Positions 12,501-23,200 of a stretch of 64,000 bases of DNA are shown here, in pieces (position 1 is the first letter of the stretch; each line of letters opens with the position of its first letter). The notes under the pieces are model-generated. The model made no database searches, was not told the origin of the DNA, and saw only the letters and a program-made list of their open reading frames with translations. The position numbers and the translations under genes were made by a program. Source of the stretch: Omphiscola glabra (taxonomy: Eukaryota > Mollusca > Gastropoda > Lymnaeidae); the NCBI GenBank assembly GCA_964017045.1, contig OZ024809.1, positions 30,897,354-30,961,353 of the forward strand. Direction: 5' to 3'.

Positions 12501-12763
12501 TTAATATCTAGAAGAAGAATGATTGGTGGATTCTACAGAACATTGGTAAAAATGAAATCTCAATTGACTCCTAAGCTCATGCTTATTTAAAACAGTATTC
12601 TCATTAGAAGTAGTGACTGAAAGATAACGGTGAAACTGGATAGTCAACTTAAAGGTGGAGGGTAAACAATAAACAACATGTATTTGGAGGGCAAAGTTTG
12701 ACCTCTCTGAAGATAAAAATGTAGCCTTGGGGTGTAAATAAAGGTCAACAATCACAACTATGT

Positions 12764-13175
12764 CTAATTCTACATGTCAAGTATTGAAAGATTTCTACAA
12801 GTCTAGATGCAGAATAGTTTACCCTCAAACTCTTAAAATCGTACATTATCATACCAAATTAATAGTAAAAAAATAAACATTCAGTATATATATTTTATAT
12901 AATGTATGCACCTCAAAATTGTACATTGTACGCCAAAATCATAAGAGTAAACAGGTCTGTAGATGTCAAGTCTTGAAAGATTCAACTACATCTTAGTCTA
13001 TATGTCAAGTCTTGCAAGGTTCAACTACATCTTAGTCTATATGTCAAGTCTTGAAAGATTCAACTACATCTTAGTCTATATGTCAAGTCTTGAAAGGTTC
13101 AACTACATCTTAGTCTATATGTCAAGTCTTGAAAGGTTTTAACTACATTTCAGTCTACATATCAAGCCTTAAAGG
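12764..13175. repeat. Minisatellite, 39 bp, split by a MITE
   Basis: Units containing tatgtcaagtcttgaaagat and caactacatcttag repeat about five times at 12960-13175. A diverged unit at 12764-12809 lies on the other side of the MITE at 12810-12959, so the MITE inserted into the array. Confidence 0.85.
12810..12959. mobile_element. MITE of the CAGACCTG family, 6-bp target duplication
   Basis: Right end taagagtaaacaggtctg; left end diverged (cagaatagtttaccctcaaa). The interior phrase ttgtacattgtacgccaaaa is shared with the copies at 22259, 25989 and 34763. Flanked on both sides by tagatg, a perfect 6-bp duplication. Confidence 0.85.
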
Positions 13176-13377
13176 GGTTTTTAATAATAAAGACAACTTG
13201 GTGATCAGCAATGCAGTTAACATTCTTTTCTATGAATCATTCAAGTGCACCATACTAAATCAGAAAGCAATCAAATTTTAAGTCCTTCAGGGATTCATTT
13301 TATCTCAGCAATTCTAGCCTATAGTACCTTGAATCTTTTCCTGGACTGTCAAAAATTTTTTAAGTACATGTACTAAC

Positions 13378-13471
13378 CTCATTGCCATGTGATTTTAGAA
13401 AGTCCATTTCTTCAGGAGTAAAACTAGCCATTGATATAGACTTAACTCGATGAGGTGGATTCAAGCCACGC
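13378..13471 (-). CDS. AGFG1: AGFG exon 2
   Basis: 94 bases: one base completing L55, then 31 codons (RGLNPPHRVKSISM ... FLKSHGNE). Acceptor ttttccag, donor gttagt. Sequence and exon boundary agree with the ArfGAP module of AGFG. Confidence 0.95.
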
Positions 13472-16400
13472 CTGGAAAAATTTGAAAGACAACAGTCAGT
13501 GTAAGAGTTTAACAACAGAGTCGAAGAAATATAAAACTGTCAAGTTGAGTATATACAAATAAATGGTAAAACACTTGAATGGGTTTGCATGAACGGGCCT
13601 ATAATGGGTTTGCATGAAGTGGCCTATAATAGGTTTGCATGAAGTGGCCTATAATAGCTTTGCATGAACTGGCCTATCATGGGTTTGCCTGAAATGGCAT
13701 ATCATGGGTTTGCCTGAACTGTTCTTTCATGTGTTTGCATGAACTGGCCTATAATGGGTTTGCATGAAGTGGCCTATCATGGGTTAGCATGAAGTGGCCT
13801 ATCATGGGTTAGCATGAAGTGGCCCATCATGAGTTTGCATGAAGTGGCCTATATAACCTCTTAGATTAATTAAATGATGTTCAGTTTATGCATAGATTTT
13901 GCTTTGTTTTTTAAAAGAGTAAAATGAAATATTAATAAGACATTACAATTTCACAAAAATGTTCTTAAGGTCAACATAATATTATAAAAACCAGTTCGAA
14001 ATTAGGCTTGGACACATTCTTCAAGATTTAAGTAAAACATGGATTTCAGTTTCAGTGATGAGCTTAGAGGTTACAGCAGCTTTAGTCGATATTACTCATT
14101 GAGAAAAATATTTCTTCACTGCAAGTACAAACTGGCTTATTTATAGGCTTGCTATGCAGTAATACGCTTCATCTATTTTTTTAAAATAACTAGGCTACCA
14201 CTTTTCCGTTTCATAATGATACCAATCACTCATGATTTCATCACAACCATTGACTGCAAATGCTGTGAGTTCTGAGTATCTATAATCATTACAAAATTAC
14301 ACTTACATTGAGGCAAAACAGTGTCAAAGACACCCTCATACGCTAGCTGAGCCTAGTTTGGATTTTAAGAGTTCTTACTGGTAGTCATCAAGGAACACAA
14401 TTGATAAATCTTATTTTGTTTTGGTAGTGGTCAAGGAATAAAATTGATTGTTCTATTATTCTTGTATATGAAATTGATTGTTCTATTATTCTTGTATATG
14501 AAATTGATTGTTCTATTATTCTTGTATATGAAATTGATTGTTCTATTATTCTTGTATATAAAATTGATTGTTCTATTATTTTTGTATATGACCCCTGACC
14601 CCTCTATGACAGCTCTATATTTACAGAAATAAATTTTTTTGTTATTTAGAGATAGTAAGGGGAGGATTTCTGGTCATACAAAGAGGACAGGAAGGGAGTA
14701 GATGAGAGAGAAGAATAGCTGTGGAGCAGCCATGTTGGTTAGGAGTAAAGAATCATGAATGAAAGAGATCATTCTTGTATTTCAAAGTTGCTAACATTGA
14801 ACATTATATATGTTAATTTACTGTGTTTTTTACTGTGTCAATAAAAAGTGGTGTGTAGAAATTGGAATTCATATTTTTCATTTAGGGAGGTGAGGAACGC
14901 AATGTGATCTGTGAGTGATGGATGGAGTCCCCAAATATTCATACTGAAATGAACCCACAGAAGTAAAACTTACTAGCATAAGTTAATCAGCTGATGGACC
15001 TTGCCTAAAACCCATCAGTTACAAACCCTCTTAACAAAAAAAAATTATGATTCCAGTCACCACATGTTGTTCAAAGTAAGCACAAACACAGGCCATTATT
15101 CGCGGGCTCTTCAAAGTGTAGAACAGCTTTATTGAATATACTGCTTTAAAACCTATTTTTGATAAAGAGAATTTAACCACAACTCTTGTGTAAGCAATGC
15201 ACACAGCATTGTGAATTTTTTAATGCATGGTTTCAATGAAAATTCTTTTAACTTTTACAGACTACAGACAAGGCCTTGACATGTAAACATGGCTAAGATG
15301 TAGTTAGTGGCAAGGCCCATGATGTCATCCAGGAGAATATAGGACACCTACCTGCCATAGTTCTGTATTCAAAAGCTTTCAATTTTTAGCTTAGTATTTA
15401 ATTGATGAAAGTTTTTTTCCCTTCTATTTAAAAAAAAAAATTTAATTGGAAAGGGGGGGGGGGGGTTTGGGGGGGGGGGGAGAGATACCCCCCCCCCCCC
15501 CCCGCACATACCCAGAAAATTATGTTGAAATGTCCCATAAAGTGGCAACATAATGGAAATGAATAGCATACAAGTACTTCTTTTTTCAGCCATCAAAAGA
15601 CAGCACTTTTACTTTTAGCAATGTGCATGTCTTTTTCCAAGTGTTCATCTTGAGATTTGAACCTTGTAAGTTGAATTTTAATATGTTTCATATAAAATGT
15701 ATTCATCATTAGATTTAATTTTTGACGTGAATAACTTGAATAATGTTCAGTGAATAACGGGAAAGTTATGATACACATTTTTCAGGTCCAACTATTGGCG
15801 TATTGGTCTATTGGGATTCCCCAAAGTTGACCAACGTGATGTCACTGCACTTAGCCTTAGTGTGAGACAACTCTTGACAAAACTCCAGGTTGTTAACTAT
15901 AGGCTACATTTACGTAAACTTTAGTGTGTGTTAATATTTACAAACAAGGCTCAAGGTAAAAAAACATCACAACTTGGTCCATGTCTATACTAAGTCTATT
16001 CTATATACGCGCTATTGTTGACAATGTTGATAAACATGTTAAAGTTCATGATAATGTAGTGCCAGTCCAATTAAAATATAAATAAAATGCCTCCAGTATA
16101 AGACACTGTGACTCGCTGCCCTCGATACTGTTAATTGATTAACATTGAAGAGTCAATTCAATTGTAAATTAGTAAATTGTTCAGAGATTTACAGACCCAA
16201 GAATTAGAATAGAAATTGAGGGCTTATGATTAGTAGGCCTATTGTTAATTTAAAAAATAAAGACATACGAGCTGATTTACACGAATAACATAAGAAGGGT
16301 GTGTTTAAAATCAGACTTATGAAACCACTTGCACTAATTATGAAAAAAAAACTGGAAGTTAAGTGAAGGATTGGCTGAATCTGCATTGAATCAGACAGTG

Positions 16401-16592
16401 GTAGTTTAGATCAAAAATTGCAACTTACAAAATGCCGCTGCATGATGTACACACAAAGGAACCTATTGTCATATTTACATATGTCGGCCCTCTTTGGTGG
16501 CAATCAAAACATTGTTTGTTGCTAGGTAGAGACACCATTTCTCGCAACATTTTTAAATGTTTTTCATCTTGCTTTCTCTTATTCGACGCCAT
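13378..16592 (-). CDS. AGFG1: AGFG (ArfGAP with FG repeats) orthologue, coding exons 1-2
   Basis: Two exons on the minus strand, 16592-16429 and 13471-13378, encode the start of an ArfGAP domain protein close to human AGFG1/HRB; insects have a single orthologue, drongo. AGFG1 is a clathrin/AP-2-linked endocytic adaptor with C-terminal FG repeats. Residues 1-54 read MASNKRKQDEKHLKMLREM onward. The zinc finger is C28-x2-C31-x16-C48-x2-C51 and R56 sits at the CxxC-x4-R position. Exon 1 ends in phase 2 with donor gtaagt. Exon 2 begins after ttttccag, restores L55 and continues RGLNPPHRVKSISM to HGNE, ending in phase 0 at gttagt. The exon that should continue with the rest of the ArfGAP fold was not found between 1 and 13377, so intron 2 would exceed 13 kb or the locus is broken. 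The start codon is the first in-frame ATG and matches the family N-terminus. Confidence 0.93.
13577..13852. repeat. Minisatellite, 25 bp x ~11, in AGFG intron 1
   Basis: Unit gggtttgcatgaagtggcct plus ataat, with several point variants. Confidence 0.9.
14443..14592. repeat. Minisatellite, 30 bp x 5, in AGFG intron 1
   Basis: Unit aaattgattgttctattatt plus cttgtatatg. As 30 is a multiple of three it produces a repetitive open frame, which is antisense to AGFG and not a gene. Confidence 0.95.
14600..15440. other. AGFG intron 1, unique sequence
   Basis: Nothing coding or structured seen apart from short A/T tracts. Confidence 0.4.
15449..15503. repeat. Opposed G and C homopolymer tracts
   Basis: Two G runs of a dozen or more bases separated by ttt are followed, after agagata, by a C run of about 16. 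The G and C runs can pair as a hairpin, and the G runs alone could form a quadruplex. It lies in AGFG intron 1. Confidence 0.8.
16429..16592 (-). CDS. AGFG1: AGFG exon 1 (start codon to phase 2 donor)
   Basis: 164 coding bases from ATG at 16592-16590. It carries all four zinc-binding cysteines of the ArfGAP finger (CFDCHQRG ... FVCTSCSG). Donor gtaagt on the minus strand. Confidence 0.95.
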
Positions 16593-17527
16593 TTTGAGAA
16601 TTAAGTTCCGGAAGAAGTCTTATCAATAGTAAGGGGAGCTATTCTGTTTATCTTTTATACATCGGGAATTAGTGTTTGTTTTTCCCTAACAACAATAAAA
16701 GTACACCGAAACCAAGTTCATTGACATACAAATAGAATCATTTTAATGTAAAATATTTTTTTAATGGGGTGTGGTATTTTGGGGTGGGGGCATTGCAGAG
16801 AGGGTCATTGGTAGGATATAAGTTTAGCGTCTTCTGTTATATGAAGAATGGGCGGAATAGGATATGTTCTTGTGGCACTGATATGTCAATTGTTACTTCG
16901 TAATACAAGCATTGCCGCATGTAGTGAGTGATGTTGTGTAGCTCATCATAACTTATGAAAGGCACTAGGCCCTGCACAATAGAGGGAACAGTGATGCCTT
17001 ACTTGCATAATACACCAAGGCCAAGGGAACTTTGATTTTATCTAGAGCCAATCGTCTATTTTTATTTATTTTTTTTAGATAACTTCTATTTCTATTCATT
17101 AAAAAATCAAGTTTTATCTTTTCTTTAAAAAAAAAAATCTAAATATTATTAGTATTTGTGTTAGATGACCACTTACACTCGTTTCACTTACACCCAGTGT
17201 TTCTTTCAAGCATTTCTTCGGAGAAAGTCAACTGCACCCCCACCCCACAAAAATCAAATATATATTATAATATATATATATATTTTTTTAAATACTATTT
17301 TTTTCATTTTAACAACATTTGTAAAGAGAATTGTCATTGGTGCCTTAAATCGATTACAATTAGTATCAATTAATTGAACCCGTGAAATATCGCTACGCGC
17401 GATATATTTGATATCAGTATTTTAAATGCTAATCATGTTTGATGCTTACAATGTTCCTTTATAAATATCGTACTATACTAAAATTGGCCACTACTGATTA
17501 TAAGCCGAAGACTTCTTCTTCTATATA

Positions 17528-17905
17528 TTAAGGGCACACGATCAATTTATTGATCATTCTGGCTCCTATGAATGTAGATAGGATTTGCAATGTTTCTGTG
17601 CCTGGTGTTGATGAGGATATTTCACTGGTTACAAGAGTAACTTAGTGAGGGTATCATGCACGGGGATTGGAAGGCCTGAGGCAATAGACGCAAATGAGTC
17701 AAGTTTTGTCGCCTCAACTGTTCCTATTGATAGCTTGTTCCAGTCCCTGATTGTCTTTGGCAGGACTGAGCAGTTCCTATACTGGCTTCTCGCTGGTATG
17801 AGCCGGACTGCCTGTCACGGCCTCGTCGCTGTCTATGGGGGAGAGGCACGAGTTTCTGTTTAATACCAGAGCAGTGGACCAGCCCATTATTTATCTTGTA
17901 AATCA
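17528..17905 (-). pseudogene. LINE 3' end, inverted copy
   Basis: On the minus strand this repeats the C-terminal reverse-transcriptase motif (RDWNKL ... TVEATKLDSFASIASG) and the 3' UTR found at 12230-12500. The plus-strand text ggcctgaggcaatagacgca is the complement of the copy on the other side of AGFG exons 1-2. Confidence 0.8.
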
Positions 17906-18259
17906 CGGAGAGCCTGGATAGTCGTCGTCTTTCTTACTTCGCATATATCGGAATTGTTCATTTTTTTTTTAAAATTAATTTTTTTTGCAACTTCATAAGA
18001 TTAAAGAATTTAATAACACGATATTAAACTTCTTTTGCGTCAATTTACAGATCTATAATTTTAATATAGTTCACACATGTGCAATTTGTTTTCTAATTAA
18101 ATTACATCATAAAAGTGTGACTATTGAAATAAAGAAAGGTGTAAATTATAAATAACTTATGACATAGCATCATGCTTAAAAATATATAGTTATTAGCATA
18201 ATTTCGATTCTATGTATTTTTAGCTAGATAAAATGAAATCTGGTCCTCATTCATCCTCT

Positions 18260-19735
18260 AAATCTCTCACATGTGGCTCCAAGCGCCATACCCTGGAAAA
18301 CTGTCTCCAAGGCGAGCGAGCCACCTAGTTGGAGGTCATCGGCTGTGGTTAGGCATGGAGAGGGATGGGCGCCGCCATGCGACAACTGCCCTAGATACGC
18401 TACATGTACATGAGGACAGATTCACACTCCATACCGGCTCGGCCGTCACCCGGGTTACCAAGGGCCGCGTCTACCGTCTTTGACCGGGACGGAGGTGGAA
18501 AGTATGCTACTGGTCAGCCAAAAAACAGTATCAGTGCCAGGAATAACATTTCACTGGGAACACGGAACTTGAGATCGCCGAGAGAAACGGGCAAGGTGGA
18601 GGAATTAGTGCATGAAATGAGCAGATACAGATCGGACATCCTAGGTCTGTGCGAAATGAGATGGAAAAGGTTGGAGAAACATCGACGCAAGAAGGCCACA
18701 GAGTATATTTTAGTGGACGCGATGACACACACGAACAAGGAGTTGGCTTCCTCGTCCATAAAAACATTAAATGAGCTGTCGACCAGTTTCGAGCCGGCTC
18801 ATCACTCTTCGTCTCAGGACAATACCGTTCAACATCACCATCGTACAAGCGTATGCACCAACTTCAGATTATGATGCTGAATGACTTCTACCATCAACTC
18901 CAGTACGTGCTGAACCAAACCCCCAAGAAATACATTCTTGTCGTTCAAGGTGATTGGAATGCAAAAGTAGGAGAAGATGCCTATGCAAACTGGAAAGGAA
19001 CATGTGGACGTCACTGTAACTCGACTTCAAACGAGAGAGGTCTGAGGCTCTTGGGATTCGCCAGCTTCAACGAACTCATACTGGCCAAAACACTGGGTGC
19101 ACATAAAATATCCAGGAAAACCACATGGTATAGCCCCAATGGGAAACACCACAAACAGTTTGACTACATCAAGTTGCAAACACGCTTCCGGTGTAGTATA
19201 AACATTGCCAAGACTCGCAGCTTCCCAGGAGCTGACATTGGGAGTGACCACGATCTAGTCATGATGACCTTTAGGCTGCACTTAAAGAGGATAAATAAAC
19301 AGGGATATACCAGAATCAAATTCGTCCTTGAAAAGCTTGAAGGATCCAAAAGTAGCAGAAGCCTTCCAAGCAATGATAGGAGGAAAATTTGCAGCGCTTA
19401 GCATTATAGATGTCGACTTTCGGACATGAACACACTGGTTGATAACTTCAACACAGCCGTGATGGACACAGCTCATGACATCCTTGGTAAACATCGACCA
19501 CCACAAAAACCAAGTGCCTTAATCAATATTTGTAACGAACGAAGTATGGCTAACAGGGGAATGGCCCAAACCATGGACCCAATCGCTCATCATCACTATC
19601 CCCAAGAAAGGTAACCTACAGAAATACCAAAACTATCGCACCATTAGCCTAATAAGCCACCCAAGCAAGGTCATGCTAAAAGTCATATTGAACCGATTAA
19701 AATCATATGCCGACATCTCAATTACATTTGCTTTT
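18260..19735 (+). pseudogene. Non-LTR retrotransposon, truncated and frameshifted
   Basis: A GC-richer block of LINE type. After a 5' segment (18260-18540) an endonuclease/exonuclease/phosphatase domain begins (SPRETGKVEELVHEM, then SDILGLCEMRWK) and shifts frame near 18690. It resumes with DFYHQLQYVL, VVQGDWNAKVG (catalytic region) and GADIGSDHDLVMM (SDH motif, about 19226-19265). A linker (NFNTAVMDTAHDILGKHRPP) leads into the start of the reverse transcriptase, NYRTISLISHPSKVML, at about 19630-19680. It then stops before the catalytic palm motif. Database entries of this type are often labelled craniofacial development protein 2-like. It is non-functional. Confidence 0.88.
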
Positions 19736-20137
19736 TCCTTTTGAGAAATCGTTTCACAATATTTATGAGGGAGCGTCAATTAAATAATCAATTTTAAATG
19801 ATTATTAATTATGTCCTAGTTATAGCTGATAGTTATAATTTAGAAATTGTGTCAGGATGATTAAAAAAAAACAACCCTCATTGATATTATTAGATGATTT
19901 CATTTTTTTTCCTCATAAAAGTAAATATTTTGAAAGAGTAAGAACGCAAGTTATGGAACCATAATTTGCTTCCAATAAATATATTTTTAGTAAGCATTAT
20001 TTCCCCTGCATGTCTTCCCGAAATGCATCTATTGACTTGTTTGTTTTCCCCCAGGAACTAAATCTAACGTATAAAAATATTGTTGTTAAACTAAATAGAA
20101 AAATACAGTTTTAAATTAGGGAATACCTTATTTTAGC

Positions 20138-20275
20138 ATGTTTGCTTTAAAGCTTATATTAGCTGCCAATCTTTGGCAGATGTTCAATGCATTTTATTTA
20201 CCGTATCTAGCACCAGTGACGTACTGTTCAGCAGAAACTAACAAAAATAATAACGGCAAAGACAAGAATTGTCAG
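20138..20275 (+). CDS. TM9SF2: TM9SF2 exon 1 (signal peptide)
   Basis: 46 codons ending in phase 0 at gtaggc. A hydrophobic stretch ([17 protein letters not shown]) precedes [12 protein letters not shown], the conserved start of mature TM9SF2. An acceptor-like ttattttag lies directly before cATG, so an upstream 5' UTR or coding exon is possible and the start is not certain. Confidence 0.88.
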
Positions 20276-23200
20276 GTAGGCTCATTACTGCGACTTTTTT
20301 TACATCCGCATGTTCTTGCCAGCACCCACTTGGCGGCCCGCGAAGTAACAAAATATTCTTTATTATTATTATTTTCTTAATCGCTTTTGCCCCTATGCTA
20401 TTATCTTTCGGCCCGCAAAAGTTTTTCATAAAACATTAAGGGAAGGGAAGGGGAAAAGATTTAACAAGTGAATGAGAACATGACATGTAGTTAGGTACTT
20501 TGACAGAAATTGTAAATATTGTCATATTGAAATAAATGATGCACCATTTTAAAGGGCTAGCTATAAGGTTTACAAAAACACCAATTTCATCTTTCTACCT
20601 TTTATAGCAGTGGAGTTATGATTTTTTTGGTGATTTTTTAAACCCTCCTTATTTATCTTTGTATTTAACTAAAAAAACGTGTGACCCACTTTCCAAATTT
20701 CTGCCTTATTTTGCTCAAAACTTCTTTATTTTAAGAGATAATGCTACCAGATTTTCAGGACACATTATCAATGCAATATACAACACAATAAACATCAAAA
20801 CTTTTATATAGCATCAAGACTATTATTTTTTTAAAATATTTATATGAGGGTATGTTAAGAAAAACAAACAGTAAAAAGGAAAAATTAATATTTGTAAAGG
20901 AAAAAAAAACAACATATTATTATTAATGTAGGGATAATAATACATGCTCGCGCATGGTTCTGCGCATGTCTCAAAATGAGGCATAAGCCTTTGACCTTCT
21001 TTTTGAAGAATGCTTTCGTTGACATCGGTAAATAGCCTCGAGCATCAAAATTTGCATAAAAAAGCTGTGTTTTACGTCACCATTGTTGTGTTGATTGGTT
21101 TCTGCACACGACACTATAAGTTACATTACGGTTTGATACTGCTACACTACGCTGTTGTCAAAAAACCACCGGTAAGTGAATAAAAGCTTAAATACTTTTT
21201 TTGTAGAAACGCGACGACTAAAAGAGCATAATGGACAATATTCTAAAGTATTAATTGATTTTTATAGCTTATTATAATTAACGAGACTGCGCTCAAGTAA
21301 CCGCAAAAAACTCCCTAAATTGGTGACCAAAACTCCTAATTCTCTTTTCGCCCATTTTCCCGCCTCGGGATGGCGGCGCAGTTATCGATAGTGGCGGACA
21401 TTAAATAATGAATATTTCGGAAATACCGGTATTTGTTATTATTATTCAATACTTTAAACAGTTAATTGTATCAAATCAAAGCAGAATTTGAAATATTTAT
21501 TCATAAACATTTAATTTACTGTCATTTGTGAATTAAAATTAATTAAATAAAATTAGTCCTTCAGACTTCAATTCAGTTAATTCACTAAGAGTATAAGTAT
21601 AAGACTAAGGCCTAAGGCTAAGGTAATACTAATACGAATGCTACTAATAATAATAAATACTTAATCTTAGTCTTAGTAATACTACTAAGTAATAGTAATT
21701 ATACTAGTAATATTACTAGTATTAATTAGTTAATAATAAAATACGTTTTTTTGTAGGTTTGTCATTTATTCTACATTCAATTAACAAAATAAAATAAACA
21801 ATCGGTAAACAATCATATAAATTATTATAAATATAGTATAAGTATAGGCTAATTGAAATATAATATAAATAATAAATTATTATAAAATTGAAATATAAAC
21901 ATTTTCCTTATAATTATACTATACTATATTTATATAGACAGTTATAGTTATAATAAAAGAGTAGTTAATAAATAAAAATGGTCTGCACATTTTGTTAATT
22001 TTATTTTGTTTTTTTCTTTTCAGTTTGACTTTGTAATTTCTAGAAATGTCAGTGACAATGAGGATTATAACCTGTATCTGGCAAACTTTTTCCAGGCTGC
22101 AGCCGCATTTGTGAAAAGAAATGGCTATGCTATCTATCTGTATAGTAGCATACCAAACAAGACAGAGGGCATGAAAGCGTCTGTTTCTGCTCTTGATGAG
22201 GCCTTCCAACAAGAGGATAGCAACTATGTTTCTTACAAGGTTGCAATATATATAAATGCAGACCTGTTTACCCTCAAACTCTTAAAATCGCACAACATCA
22301 TCACAAAATCATTCAATACATTATCTTAATAGTAAAAAATAAACATACAGTATACTGGATATATAATGTATACATCTCAAAATCATTCATTGTACGCCAA
22401 AACAGGTCTGTATATGTGTCAAGATTATATAAAAAGCTTTCTGTTTTTTAGAAAGGAATTGAAACTAATTGGAATAGAAGCCAAAATCTTTTGTTGCAGC
22501 CAGTTGTAGTGCCTATTAACAAGAAGAAGAATCTGTTGCCTTCCAAAGGTATTGATGCTACAACTATTGTAACACACAATGATTGTTTCCTTCCACAGGT
22601 ATTTGAGCACCAGGCAACTCCAGGGACTCAAGATGTAACCAATGTTATAATTAAAACAGCATTGATTTAATATGTGTTGGGTATCATTACTTTAAATGTA
22701 TAAGCCTCTGACTTTTTCTTTTGGAATAAAGGAATACCGAATATCGGTACATTTAAAAAAATTATTTTACCCCTTTTTTGTCTTTTCAAGTCATAATATT
22801 TTAAATTCTTCATCTCATACTGGCAAATGTTAATATTATTAGTATTGGTTTAACATTTATTGTCTGTAACTGTAATTTATTTACAAACTAAGTATGAACC
22901 ATTTTGTCTATATTTGAATAATTTATTAACATTTCTATTTCTATATTTCTTTTCAGGACGTTATATTTGAATAATTTATTAATAACATATCTATATTTCT
23001 TTTCAGAGTCCCATCAATAAAGTAGTAGCACTGATTTATTTCATGTAATTAGTTAATTGTATGGACCTTTGATTTAAAAAAATTAATTTAACATTTTAAT
23101 TATTTTTCTTTTCAGATATTTTCAAATTCCCTACAGAACATAAAATGACTATAATTAACATATAAATTTGATTTGATGTTGTTGTTACTTTAAAATGGAA

